Positions 1-8,688 of a DNA stretch of 13,718 nt are shown here, piece by piece. The translations under genes and the position numbers were made by a program. Within the stretch, counting starts at the first letter, position 1; every line of letters begins with the position of its first letter. Source of the stretch: Peptococcaceae bacterium (GTDB lineage Bacteria; Bacillota; Peptococcia; Peptococcales; Peptococcaceae); NCBI GenBank assembly GCA_017383785.1, contig JAFNVD010000173.1:1-13718 (forward strand). Reading direction: 5' to 3'. The notes beneath the pieces are model-generated. The model was not told where the DNA came from. It saw nothing but the letters and a program-made list of their open reading frames with translations, and did not search any database.

Positions 1-1
1 C

Positions 2-1555
2 CTGCATGTAGGACATGCCAAATCCATCTGCCTGAATTTTGGCTTGGCAGAACGCAATAACGGCAAATGCAATTTGCGTTTTGATGATACCAACCCGGTA
101 AAAGAAGATACCGAATATGTAGATTCTATCAAACAGGACGTAGAATGGCTGGGCTTCCGCTGGGAAGGGGAAGAACGCTATGCGTCCGACTATTTCCAGA
201 AATTTTACGAATGTGCCGTACAGCTCATCAAAGACGGTAAAGCATTTGTATGTGACCTGACTGCAGAAGAAATGCGTGAATATCGCGGTACCTTAACCGA
301 GCCGGGCAAAGAAAGCCCATACCGTAATCGCAGCGTAGAAGAAAACCTGGCATTATTTGAAGCTATGAAAAACGGTGAATTTGCCGATGGTGCAAAAGTA
401 CTGCGTGCGAAAATTGATATGGCGTCCCCAAACATTAACATGCGTGACCCTATCATTTATCGTATTGCTCATGCACATCATCACCGTACAGGCGATGCTT
501 GGTGCATTTACCCAATGTATGACTTTGCACATCCAATCAGCGATGCCATTGAAGGTATCAGCCATTCTGTATGTACATTAGAATTTGAAGACCATCGTCC
601 TCTGTATGACTGGGTGCTGGACAACCTGGCTGAATTTGCACAGTTCCCAAGCCGTCCACATCAGTATGAGTTTGCGCGTTTGGAGCTGAACAACACCATC
701 ACCAGCAAACGTAAACTGAAAAAATTAGTAGACGAAGGGATTGTAGACGGTTGGGATGACCCACGTATGCCTACCATTTCCGGTATGCGTCGTCGTGGCT
801 ATACACCGGAAGCCATTCGCAATTTCTGCGATATGATTGGCGTTTCCAAATCCAATAGCCGTGTAGAATTCGGTATGCTGGAATACTGCCTGCGTGAAGA
901 TTTGAATATGACTGCACGCCGTGCCATGGTAGTATTGGATCCGCTGAAAATTACCATTACCAACTATCCGGAAGGGCAGATTGAATATCTGGATGCAGAA
1001 ATCAATCCAAACCAGCCGGAACTGGGTACTTACAAAATCCCATTCGGCCGTGAAATTTACATTGAACAGGAAGACTTCAAAGAAGAAGCAAATAATAAAT
1101 TCTTCCGTCTGAAACCTGGTAAAGAAGTACGTCTGAAACACGCATACATTATTCAGTGTGACGAAGTGGTAAAAGACGAAGCAGGGAATATTATCGAACT
1201 GAAATGCACCTACGACCCAACCACCAGAAGCGGTATGGAAAATGCAAATCGTAAAGTAAAAGGCACACTGCACTGGGTAGAAGCTACCACAGCACTGGAT
1301 GCAGAAGTGCATATGCTGGACTTCTTGCTGCTGCCTGAACAGGGTGAAGGTGATTTTATGGAATACCTGAATCCAAACTCTCTGGTAGTAAAACAGGGCT
1401 GCAAAGCAACACCTGATATGAAAGAAGCCAAAGCAGGCGACAAATTCCAGTTCCTGCGCAACGGTTATTTCTGCGTAGACAGCAGATACTCCACACCGGA
1501 TCATCTGGTATTCAACGAAACCGTATCCTTAAAAGGCAACTACAAACCAGAATAA
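2..1555 (+). CDS. glnS: Glutaminyl-tRNA synthetase, 5' end cut by the window
   Basis: This cytoplasmic class I enzyme charges tRNA-Gln with glutamine using ATP. The reading frame is open from base 2 and gives 517 residues to the TAA at 1553-1555. The first visible residues, [14 protein letters not shown], carry the HIGH-type ATP-binding motif, which lies near residue 40 in E. coli GlnRS. About 40 N-terminal codons are therefore missing, and a full length near 555 matches the family. The LRFDDTNP block and the KMSKS-equivalent loop (TSKRKL, nt 701-718) followed by GWDDPRMPT separate GlnRS from GluRS. The C-terminal part from about nt 950 fits the GlnRS anticodon-binding beta-barrels. An internal TTG at 44 is in frame but lies after the HIGH motif, so it is not the start. 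The gene ends at a strong terminator and is transcriptionally separate from what follows. GlnRS implies direct Gln-tRNA charging, which Bacillus-type Bacillota lack. Confidence 0.96.
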   Translation: MHVGHAKSICLNFGLAERNNGKCNLRFDDTNPVKEDTEYVDSIKQDVEWLGFRWEGEERYASDYFQKFYECAVQLIKDGKAFVCDLTAEEMREYRGTLTEPGKESPYRNRSVEENLALFEAMKNGEFADGAKVLRAKIDMASPNINMRDPIIYRIAHAHHHRTGDAWCIYPMYDFAHPISDAIEGISHSVCTLEFEDHRPLYDWVLDNLAEFAQFPSRPHQYEFARLELNNTITSKRKLKKLVDEGIVDGWDDPRMPTISGMRRRGYTPEAIRNFCDMIGVSKSNSRVEFGMLEYCLREDLNMTARRAMVVLDPLKITITNYPEGQIEYLDAEINPNQPELGTYKIPFGREIYIEQEDFKEEANNKFFRLKPGKEVRLKHAYIIQCDEVVKDEAGNIIELKCTYDPTTRSGMENANRKVKGTLHWVEATTALDAEVHMLDFLLLPEQGEGDFMEYLNPNSLVVKQGCKATPDMKEAKAGDKFQFLRNGYFCVDSRYSTPDHLVFNETVSLKGNYKPE

Positions 1556-1574
1556 AATATAAGAAAACAAAATG

Positions 1575-1605
1575 CGGAACGTATGTAATGATACGTTCCG
1601 TTTTT
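1575..1605 (+). terminator. Intrinsic terminator of glnS
   Basis: A perfect 10-bp stem (CGGAACGTAT at 1575-1584 with ATACGTTCCG at 1591-1600) encloses a 6-nt loop, and five T residues (1601-1605) follow directly. It starts 19 bp after the glnS stop. Stem, loop and T-tract all fit a Rho-independent terminator. It makes readthrough from glnS into the ABC-F gene unlikely. Confidence 0.9.
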
Positions 1606-1639
1606 GTGTTTCAAAACACAGATTAAATAGTGCTTTTGG

Positions 1640-1668
1640 TTGAAATTCGCATTGCTTTTTGATAAAAT
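1640..1668 (+). promoter_or_regulatory. Sigma70/SigA-type promoter for the ABC-F gene
   Basis: TTGAAA (1640-1645) and TAAAAT (1663-1668) are separated by exactly 17 bp and match the -35 and -10 consensus at 5 of 6 positions each. The site lies between the glnS terminator and the ABC-F start. It predicts a transcript start near 1675 and a leader of about 60 nt. An alternative -10, TATGAT at 1671-1676, has no good -35 at the right distance. Confidence 0.6.
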
Positions 1669-1677
1669 AATATGATA

Positions 1678-1698
1678 CAGTGCGTGTAGTGTGCACTG
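1678..1698 (+). promoter_or_regulatory. Inverted repeat at the 5' end of the ABC-F leader
   Basis: CAGTGC (1678-1683) and GCACTG (1693-1698) form a 6-bp stem with a 9-nt loop, placed just at the predicted transcription start. It could be an operator or a 5' stabilising hairpin. No T-tract follows, so it is not a terminator. A role is inferred only from its position. Confidence 0.3.
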
Positions 1699-1734
1699 AT
1701 GAATATAAAGGTTATTTTGTGATGCAAGGGGCGC

Positions 1735-3645
1735 ATGACATTGATTATATTACAAGGGAAAAATTTAAGTAAATCCTATATTACCAATCTCATTTTCGAA
1801 AATGTGGATTTTTATATTCAAGAAGGTGAAAAGGTTGGGTTTGTAGGGCCCAATGGTACCGGCAAATCTACGCTGTTTCGCTGTATTACCGGTGAGGAAA
1901 GCTTTGATACCGGCAATTTAAGCATGAGTGCACGGCATACCATGGGCTATATGGAGCAGATGCCGGAGTTTGCACCGGGTTTTACGCTGCTGGATGCGGT
2001 GCTGGAAATGTTTCAGGATATTTTCGCCATGCGCGACAAACTGCGTCACCTTGAGCATGAAATGGGCACAGCCGATGGAGATGCACTGGAACATCTGCTG
2101 GAGGAATATAGCCAATTGACCCATAGCTATGAGGATTTGGGCGGCTTTAGCTGTGAAAGCAGAGCGAAAGGTATTATCAAAGGGCTTGGGTTCAATGATG
2201 AAGACTTCAACCGTGAAATTGCATGTTTCAGCGGTGGGGAGAAAACCCGTGCATCATTGGCTAGATTATTAGTACGTGAGCCTGATTTGCTGCTTTTGGA
2301 CGAGCCTACCAACCATCTGGATCTGGATGCATTGGATTGGCTGGAAAACTTCCTGCGCAATTATCGCGGGGCAGTGCTGGTAATCTCCCATGACCGTTAT
2401 TTTCTGGACCAGGTGACCACTCGTACATTGGAACTCAATCATCATGCACTAAAAAGTTATAACGGCAATTACAGCAGATATACAGAGCTTAAGGCTGAGC
2501 AGGAAATGGCACAAATGCGTGCCTATGAAAAGCAGCAGGCAGAGATTGCCCGTACAGAGGAATATATTCGCAAATACAAAGCCGGTATTAAATCCAAACA
2601 GGCCAGAGGCCGTGAAAAGCAGCTTTCCCGCGTAGAACGATTGGAGGCTGTAGGCCACAACAAATCTATGCTGCTCAATATGCATGAAGTATCCGGTTCC
2701 GGTGAGGTAGTGCTGGAGATTCGTGATTTGGCTATGCAGTATCCGGACAAGGTGCTCTTTGCAGATTTTACCGATACCATTTACAAAGGTGAAAAAATTG
2801 GCCTCATTGGCGGCAACGGTGTAGGGAAATCTACGATTTTGAAAATCATTATGGGGCAGATTGAGGCTACCTCCGGTACTGTCAAGACAGGGTCTCGTGT
2901 AAAAGTGGCGTATTATGACCAGGAACACCGTCAATTAAATCCTAAAAATAAGATTATCGATGAAATTGTGTATCAGTATGATGTGACATTAAACGAAGCA
3001 CGGGATTTACTGGCTCAAGTGCTGTTTTTCGGTGAGGATGTAGAAAAACGCATTGGGGATTTGAGCGGGGGCGAAAAGGCTCGCGTGGCGTTGCTGAAAA
3101 TTATTCTGGATGAGCCTAACTTGCTCATCATGGACGAACCGACCAACCACTTGGATATCAGCGCCAAAGAAATTGTAGAGGAATTTTTGCTGGAATTTCC
3201 GGGGACTGTGTTTATGGTATCTCATGACAGATATCTGTTGGATTCGGTATGTACCAGAACCATTGTGTTGGAAGATCATAAGCTCATGAGTTATCTGGGC
3301 AATTACAGCTATTATCGTCAAAAGGCTGCGGAGCTGGAACGCATTGCCCGCGAAAAACAAGAGGCGTTAGAAGCAGAGCAGGCACGCAAAACAGCCAATA
3401 AATCTGCAGTGCAGGACAAGCCAAAGATTAATAAGCAGAAAACACGTAAAGAAATCGAAGCATTGGAAGAAGAAATTCAGCAATGTGAAATGCGTTCCGA
3501 GGAGCTTTCGGCACTGTTGGCAGACGGTGCTACTTATCAGGATGAGGAAAAGAGCAAACTCTTGGTAAATGAATACAAAGAGCTGGAAGAAAAGATTCCT
3601 GCTTTGTATGCCAAATGGGAAGAATTGCAGATGCTCTTGGAATAA
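1735..3645 (+). CDS. ABC-F family ATPase (ribosome-associated, Uup/YdiF-like)
   Basis: This is a soluble protein with two ATP-binding cassettes and no membrane segment. The ABC-F family acts at the ribosomal E site to relieve stalled or non-productive translation states. NBD1 has Walker A GPNGTGKS (38-45), signature FSGGEK (165-170), Walker B ending in D189-E190 and H-switch SHDR (218-221). NBD2 has GGNGVGKS (359-366), LSGGEK (443-448), Walker B D467-E468 and SHDR (496-499). Between them, residues ~245-305 form the charged helical linker that contacts P-site tRNA. Residues ~530-636 form a Lys/Glu-rich coiled-coil C-terminal domain as in Uup and YdiF. The linker is compact, without the long extension of many antibiotic-resistance ABC-Fs, so a housekeeping role is likelier. 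The start is uncertain: ATG 1735 lies only 3 nt after AAGGGG (1726-1731), while an in-frame TTG at 1741 has better spacing (9 nt). It probably heads the transcript with the U32 gene. Confidence 0.93.
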   Translation: MTLIILQGKNLSKSYITNLIFENVDFYIQEGEKVGFVGPNGTGKSTLFRCITGEESFDTGNLSMSARHTMGYMEQMPEFAPGFTLLDAVLEMFQDIFAMRDKLRHLEHEMGTADGDALEHLLEEYSQLTHSYEDLGGFSCESRAKGIIKGLGFNDEDFNREIACFSGGEKTRASLARLLVREPDLLLLDEPTNHLDLDALDWLENFLRNYRGAVLVISHDRYFLDQVTTRTLELNHHALKSYNGNYSRYTELKAEQEMAQMRAYEKQQAEIARTEEYIRKYKAGIKSKQARGREKQLSRVERLEAVGHNKSMLLNMHEVSGSGEVVLEIRDLAMQYPDKVLFADFTDTIYKGEKIGLIGGNGVGKSTILKIIMGQIEATSGTVKTGSRVKVAYYDQEHRQLNPKNKIIDEIVYQYDVTLNEARDLLAQVLFFGEDVEKRIGDLSGGEKARVALLKIILDEPNLLIMDEPTNHLDISAKEIVEEFLLEFPGTVFMVSHDRYLLDSVCTRTIVLEDHKLMSYLGNYSYYRQKAAELERIAREKQEALEAEQARKTANKSAVQDKPKINKQKTRKEIEALEEEIQQCEMRSEELSALLADGATYQDEEKSKLLVNEYKELEEKIPALYAKWEELQMLLE

Positions 3646-3684
3646 ATTTTGATAAATGAAATTTAATATAGTGAATTTGATATA

Positions 3685-3705
3685 GATAGAGGAGTTGTTT
3701 CTATC
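3685..3705 (+). promoter_or_regulatory. Shine-Dalgarno inside a small hairpin before the U32 gene
   Basis: The ribosome binding site AGAGGAG (3688-3694), 11 nt before ATG 3706, sits within an inverted repeat. GATAGA (3685-3690) can pair with TCTATC (3700-3705), leaving GGAGTTGTT as the loop. The stem is AT-rich and weak. It may modulate initiation or be chance. Confidence 0.3.
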
Positions 3706-6258
3706 ATGACATACAACCAATACGAAGGCAAAAAGAAAATTGAGCTGCTGGCTCCGGCCGGCAGTCTGCAAGCGCTGAAAGCAGCAGTGGAAAACGGTGC
3801 CGATGCGGTATATATTGGCGGGCCTATGTTTAGTGCACGTCAAAAAGCAGAAAATTTTACACACGAACAAATGGTGGCCGGTGTACAGTATGCCCATGAA
3901 CGCGGCTGTAAGGTGCATGTTGCTGTAAATACCATTGTGAGCAATGAGGAAATCGGGCAAGTAGTAGAGTATGCATACAAATTGGCCGAAGCCAAAGTAG
4001 ATGCAGTGATTGTACAGGATTTAGGGGTAGCTCATTTATTGCGCGAAACATTACCGCAATTGCCTCTGCATGCCAGTACCCAGATGGCGGTACACAATAC
4101 TCCCGGGGTACAGTTTTTAGAGGAACAGGGCTTTGAACGTGTGGTATTGGCCCGTGAAACTTCTTTGGAAGCTATTCGTGAAATCAAAGCAGAAACCGAT
4201 GCCGAGCTGGAAGTGTTTGTACATGGTGCCTTGTGCGTAGCGTATTCCGGGCAGTGCTTATTGAGCAGTATGATTGGTGGACGCAGTGGCAATAGAGGAC
4301 TGTGTGCACAGCCTTGCCGTATGCAGTATCAGCTGGTAGACGAAGGCGGCAGAGAGTATCAGAGCAAAGATGGGCAGTACCTTTTGAGTACTAGAGACTT
4401 GAATATGATTCACCATCTGCCTGATTTGATTCGTGCAGGTGTGACATCGCTCAAAATAGAAGGCCGTATGAAACGTCCTGAATATGTGGCTACTGTGGTA
4501 CGCCAGTATCGTCAGGCCATTGACGCCTATTATGCCGGAAGTCAGTTTGACAAAAAACTGGCCGACAAAAATTTACTGCAGATTTTTAACCGTGATTTTA
4601 CAACCGGGTATTTCTATGGCAATCAGGGTGCAGATTTGATGAGCCATGTACGTCCGGACAATCGTGGGGTACTCATTGCCGATGTCATGAAAGTGGAAAA
4701 CAAAAAAGTATGGGTGCAATTGCACGATACGTTATCTGTAGGCGATGGCTATCTGTTGTACAATCAGCGTGGTGAAGAGATTGCCGGCAAGGTACAGGAG
4801 ATGTCTATCAAAGGTAAAGCCATTCAGAGCGGCAATAAAGGTCAAATTGTACAGATGACTGTCAGCGGCAACGCAGCCGGTGCCAAACAAATGTATCGCA
4901 CATCTGATGTGGTGCTCTTAAAAGCAGCGACCGATAGTTTCAGCCGTCCATCTCAGCCGCAAAAAGAAAAAGTACATTTCAAACTGGAACTTTCTTTGGG
5001 CAAACCAATGATGCTGTATGCCTGGGATGACAATGGCAATCAGTATTATGCAGAGAGCGAATATATTGTAGAGCTGGCCAAAAACCGTCCAAGTGATTTG
5101 GAAAGTGTAAAAAAACAGATGGACAGACTGGGTAACACTCTTTATGAGCTTGGGGAATTTACCGCAGAAATTGAGGATGGCATCATCGCCCCAGCCAGTG
5201 AATTAAACAACTTGCGTCGTGCTGCCATTGAAGGGTTGGAAGCACAGAAACAGGAATCTGCCGGAGAAACAGTGGAACTGGAAAGCTATGCCGATTATCT
5301 GGACAATGCCGGTGATTTGCTGGATCGTATTCCGCCACAGGTATTGGAATATGGCTTAAAACAGAAACTGGCCGTTACCGTAGGCAGCGTTGAGGCGATG
5401 CAGGCAGCGGTAGAAAACGGTGCCGAATATGTATATTTGAATACCACAGCATTACGTAAAGAAAAGGCTATCGTACCGGAGCAATATACAGCGCTGGCCA
5501 AATGGTGTCATAGCCGCAATGCCAAATTATACTGGACCTCTAGCCCAATCGAAAACGACACACAGATGAAAAAAGCTGCGGCCAATATGTGGGCGGCCAA
5601 AGATGCCGGGTTTGATGGGGTAGCAGTAGGTAACCTGGGCTTATTGCAGACAGCCAAAGAACAGGGTTGGGATACTATTGTTGCCGATTATCAGATGAAT
5701 ATCTTCAATGATGTTACCTTGCAGTTCTTATCTCGTCAGGAAATTTCCAGAGCGGTATTGTCTCCGGAATTGAGTTTAGAACAAATTGCAGAGTTCTCTT
5801 ATTTGGGCAATCTGCCATTAGAACTGATTGTACACGGCAATCTGCCGTTAATGGTATCGGAACAGTGTGTGTGCGGGTCTGTATTAGGTGGTCGCACTGC
5901 ACAAAAACAGTGCTCCATGCCATGCATGAAAGAACAGTACGCATTGAAAGACCGTACAGGGGCGCAGTTCCCATTGTACATGGATGAGCATTGTCGTATG
6001 CATGTGTTTAACAGCAAAACACTGAATTTATATAAACGTTTGGAAGAGGCACTGAAAACCGGTGCCGATGTATTGCGTATCGAAGGCAGAGAACGCTCTG
6101 CCGAATGGATTGGTACCGTGACAGCCATTTATAAAAAGGCCATTGACACATACAATCAGACCGGAAGCCTGATTACAGATATTACTGCGATGCAGTCTTT
6201 AGAAGGGCTTGCTCCGGAAGGGTCCACATATGGACATTACTTTAGAGGTGTATTATGA
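3706..6258 (+). CDS. U32 family protein with DUF3656-like middle and a second U32-like domain; probable RNA hydroxylase (RlhA/TrhP-like)
   Basis: U32 proteins were first called peptidases or collagenases. Characterised members such as RlhA, TrhP and UbiU/UbiV are Fe-S proteins needed for hydroxylation of 23S rRNA, tRNA U34 or ubiquinone, using prephenate rather than O2. The N-terminal domain (~10-300) opens with ELLAPAGSLQALKAAVENGADAVYIGG and carries FVHGALC, C177-x6-C184-x15-C200-x3-C204 and SLKIEGRMKRPEYV. Residues ~310-530 fit the DUF3656 region found in RlhA-type proteins. Residues ~553-820 are a diverged second copy: SVEAMQAAVENGAEYVYLN, IVHGNLP, C721, C723, C736-x3-C740, C763 and VLRIEGRERSAEW. 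At 850 residues it is longer than E. coli RlhA (~650) but similar to long Bacillota relatives as I recall them. An rRNA or tRNA substrate is inferred from family only. Protease activity is less likely. Its TGA overlaps the mutS2 ATG, so the two are translationally coupled. Confidence 0.88.
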   Translation: MTYNQYEGKKKIELLAPAGSLQALKAAVENGADAVYIGGPMFSARQKAENFTHEQMVAGVQYAHERGCKVHVAVNTIVSNEEIGQVVEYAYKLAEAKVDAVIVQDLGVAHLLRETLPQLPLHASTQMAVHNTPGVQFLEEQGFERVVLARETSLEAIREIKAETDAELEVFVHGALCVAYSGQCLLSSMIGGRSGNRGLCAQPCRMQYQLVDEGGREYQSKDGQYLLSTRDLNMIHHLPDLIRAGVTSLKIEGRMKRPEYVATVVRQYRQAIDAYYAGSQFDKKLADKNLLQIFNRDFTTGYFYGNQGADLMSHVRPDNRGVLIADVMKVENKKVWVQLHDTLSVGDGYLLYNQRGEEIAGKVQEMSIKGKAIQSGNKGQIVQMTVSGNAAGAKQMYRTSDVVLLKAATDSFSRPSQPQKEKVHFKLELSLGKPMMLYAWDDNGNQYYAESEYIVELAKNRPSDLESVKKQMDRLGNTLYELGEFTAEIEDGIIAPASELNNLRRAAIEGLEAQKQESAGETVELESYADYLDNAGDLLDRIPPQVLEYGLKQKLAVTVGSVEAMQAAVENGAEYVYLNTTALRKEKAIVPEQYTALAKWCHSRNAKLYWTSSPIENDTQMKKAAANMWAAKDAGFDGVAVGNLGLLQTAKEQGWDTIVADYQMNIFNDVTLQFLSRQEISRAVLSPELSLEQIAEFSYLGNLPLELIVHGNLPLMVSEQCVCGSVLGGRTAQKQCSMPCMKEQYALKDRTGAQFPLYMDEHCRMHVFNSKTLNLYKRLEEALKTGADVLRIEGRERSAEWIGTVTAIYKKAIDTYNQTGSLITDITAMQSLEGLAPEGSTYGHYFRGVL

Positions 6259-8618
6259 ACCCTTTGACATTACGAAAATTAGAATATGAAAAAATCGTAG
6301 AAATGGTAACGGCAGAATGCAGTTCCTCTCTGGGTAAAACCAAAGCGGCCGATATGATGCCTGTTACCGATTATGACCAGATTTTGGCCTGGCAGCAGGA
6401 AACATCCGAAGGGGTAACGGTGCGCCGTATGGAACCCAATATTCCTTTGGGCGGTCTTGCAGATTTGAGTCGCCAGATTCGCAAAGCGCAAATTGGTGGT
6501 GTGCTGGAACCGGAAGAGTTTTTGCAGCTTTTGGATATGCTGAAAGCATGTAAACGCATGAGTCATTTTTTCCTGGAACGCAAACGCACCTACGAGATTC
6601 CGCGTCTGGAATGGTGGGCAGGGCAGATTACTCAATTGCCTGAATTGGAACGGGAAATCGATGATGTCATTGCACCGGAAGCGGTGGTCCGTGACAGTGC
6701 ATCCAATGAACTTTTGAGTGTCAGACGTAAAATCAATACGTTGAAAAATCGTATTCGTGAGCGATTAGAACATATTGTACGTTCCGAAACCAGTTCCAAA
6801 TATCTGCAGGATGCGTTGGTTACCATTCGTAACGACCGTTATGTAGTGCCGGTAAAACAAGAATACCGCAGCCAAATTCCGGGGATTATTCATGACCAGT
6901 CGGCCAGCGGCGCGACCTTGTTTATTGAGCCGATGGCAGTGGTAGAGATGAACAATGACCTGCGCAAAGCCTACAGTACAGAACGGGACGAAGTAGCCCG
7001 TATTCTGCAAGAGCTGAGTGCAAAACTTATGCCGTATGTAGAAGATTTGGCGTACAATATGGAAGTATTGGCACAGATTGATTTCATCTTTGCCAAGGCC
7101 AGACTCAGTGAAAAAATGAATGCGGTAGAGCCAAAATTAAAATCAACACCGGAATTAAATATCATCAAAGCCCGTCATCCGCTGATTGATGCCAAAAAAG
7201 TAGTGCCGCTTAGCATTTCTTTGGGGCAGGAGTTTGACTCTGTCATTATCACAGGGCCAAATACCGGTGGTAAAACCGTTACGTTGAAAACCGTAGGGCT
7301 CTTTGCATTGATGGCACAAAGCGGTCTGCATATCCCTGCAGAAGTAGGCAGCGAAATGGGGATTTTTCACGGTATTTATGCCGATATCGGTGATGAGCAA
7401 AGTATTGAGCAGTCGCTCAGTACCTTCTCTTCCCATATGACCAATATCGTGCGGTTTTTACCGGAGATAGACTACAATTCTTTGGTACTCTTGGACGAAC
7501 TGGGGGCAGGTACCGACCCATCCGAAGGTGCGGCATTGGCTATTTCTATTTTGGATGATATCCTGCATAAAGGCGGCAAGATTGTAGCCACCACCCATTA
7601 CAGTGAGTTGAAGGCATATGCTTTTGATGAACCTCGTGTACAAAATGCCAGTGTAGAGTTTGACGTAGAAACATTGCGCCCTACTTATCGATTGCTGATT
7701 GGGGTACCGGGTAAAAGTAACGCATTCGAGATTGCGGGTAAACTGGGTATTCACAGCCATATCATTGAACAGGCCCGCGGTATGATTTCTAAGGAAGAAC
7801 AGGATGTGGCAGGGCTCATTGCTTCTCTGGAAACCAGCAATGTACTGGCAGAGCAGAAAAAACAGGAAGCCGAAGATAAACTGCAGGAAATTCAGGCACA
7901 ATTGGCGGCTTTGGAAGCAGAACGGGCACAGCTGGTGGAATCTACCGAAAAGATTCGTATGAAAGCGGAGGCAGAAGCACTGGATATTATCCGTGAGGCA
8001 CGCAGAGAAAGCGAAGAAATCTTAAAAGAACTTCGTCAGATGCAGTTGGATAATGCCAAAGCACAGGCAGAGGCACAGGAAAAACGCAAAAAACTCAGTG
8101 AACAGGAAGACAAACTGGCGGAAAAACTGAACAAGGGTCCGAAAATTGTTTCCGGCAAAGTCACAAAAGTAAAACTGGGTGAAGAAGTATATATTCCAAA
8201 ATTCACACAGCATGGCTCTGTCCTTTCGTTGCCGGATAAAAAAGGCAATCTGCAGGTACAGGTAGGCATTATGAAAGTGACTGTAAATTTAGAAGAACTG
8301 CAGCAGTCTGCCAAACCTAAAGAAACGGGTAAAACTATGGTGCACAAGATTTCGTCTGCCAAAACGGAAAATATCAGCTCTGAGCTGGACTTGAGAGGGC
8401 TGTTGGTAGAGGAAGCATTGGACAAAGTAGACAAATATCTGGACGATGCCTATTTATCCAGTCTGGCACAGGTGCGTATCATTCATGGCAAAGGGACAGG
8501 TGCATTGCGTAGTGCCGTACGTGACCAATTGAAACATCATAGACATGTAAAAACCCATTATTTCGGCTCGTTCCATGAAGGCGGCGACGGGGTAACGGTT
8601 GTCGAACTGAAAAAATAA
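6255..8618 (+). CDS. mutS2: MutS2 with C-terminal Smr domain (RqcU-like)
   Basis: MutS2 lacks the mismatch-recognition domain of MutS1. In Bacillus subtilis it binds collided ribosomes and splits them, feeding ribosome quality control; in other species it limits recombination. Residues 1-320 are core/lever helices. The ATPase has Walker A GPNTGGKT (334-341), Walker B VLLDEL (411-416) followed by GAGTDPSEG, and TTHYSELK (446-453). A Lys/Glu-rich coiled coil covers ~515-626, a KOW-like segment ~630-680, and the Smr domain 710-787 with LDLRG (711-715) and HGKGTG (744-749). All key residues are present, and 787 residues is the usual family length. The ATG overlaps the upstream stop by 4 bp (ATGA), with AGAGGTG at 6244-6250 as binding site. 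The absence of the N-terminal FYE mismatch motif distinguishes it from the mutS gene downstream. Confidence 0.96.
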   Translation: MNPLTLRKLEYEKIVEMVTAECSSSLGKTKAADMMPVTDYDQILAWQQETSEGVTVRRMEPNIPLGGLADLSRQIRKAQIGGVLEPEEFLQLLDMLKACKRMSHFFLERKRTYEIPRLEWWAGQITQLPELEREIDDVIAPEAVVRDSASNELLSVRRKINTLKNRIRERLEHIVRSETSSKYLQDALVTIRNDRYVVPVKQEYRSQIPGIIHDQSASGATLFIEPMAVVEMNNDLRKAYSTERDEVARILQELSAKLMPYVEDLAYNMEVLAQIDFIFAKARLSEKMNAVEPKLKSTPELNIIKARHPLIDAKKVVPLSISLGQEFDSVIITGPNTGGKTVTLKTVGLFALMAQSGLHIPAEVGSEMGIFHGIYADIGDEQSIEQSLSTFSSHMTNIVRFLPEIDYNSLVLLDELGAGTDPSEGAALAISILDDILHKGGKIVATTHYSELKAYAFDEPRVQNASVEFDVETLRPTYRLLIGVPGKSNAFEIAGKLGIHSHIIEQARGMISKEEQDVAGLIASLETSNVLAEQKKQEAEDKLQEIQAQLAALEAERAQLVESTEKIRMKAEAEALDIIREARRESEEILKELRQMQLDNAKAQAEAQEKRKKLSEQEDKLAEKLNKGPKIVSGKVTKVKLGEEVYIPKFTQHGSVLSLPDKKGNLQVQVGIMKVTVNLEELQQSAKPKETGKTMVHKISSAKTENISSELDLRGLLVEEALDKVDKYLDDAYLSSLAQVRIIHGKGTGALRSAVRDQLKHHRHVKTHYFGSFHEGGDGVTVVELKK

Positions 8619-8627
8619 TGATATAAT
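8599..8627 (+). promoter_or_regulatory. Extended -10 promoter for the 354-residue gene, overlapping the end of mutS2
   Basis: A perfect TATAAT at 8622-8627 is preceded by TG one base upstream (8619-8620), giving the extended -10 form TGATATAAT. TTGTCG at 8599-8604 lies 17 bp upstream and matches 4 of 6 -35 bases. The -35 is inside the mutS2 coding end and the -10 lies just after its stop. The predicted transcript starts near 8634 and has a ~55-nt leader. No terminator separates mutS2, so readthrough may add to this promoter. Confidence 0.6.
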
Positions 8628-8688
8628 CAAACAAATACGATATGGGTAGTTATTTACCAAATACTATATAAAGGAGTGACCAGTCAAA

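Noticed and set aside
725..1504. Open frame on the - strand (259 codons) opposite glnS
   Set aside because: It is fully inside glnS, with aromatic- and Cys-rich composition typical of antisense shadow frames and no start signals.
1605..1620. Small inverted repeat TGTGTT/AACACA directly after the glnS terminator
   Set aside because: It has six AT-rich pairs, overlaps the T-tract of the real terminator and has no T-tract of its own, so it is not needed to explain anything.
3646..3684. Possible promoter between the ABC-F and U32 genes (TTGATA at 3649-3654, TATAGA at 3681-3686)
   Set aside because: The spacing between the boxes (26 bp) is wrong and the AT-rich spacer gives such matches by chance. 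Readthrough from the ABC-F promoter is the simpler explanation.
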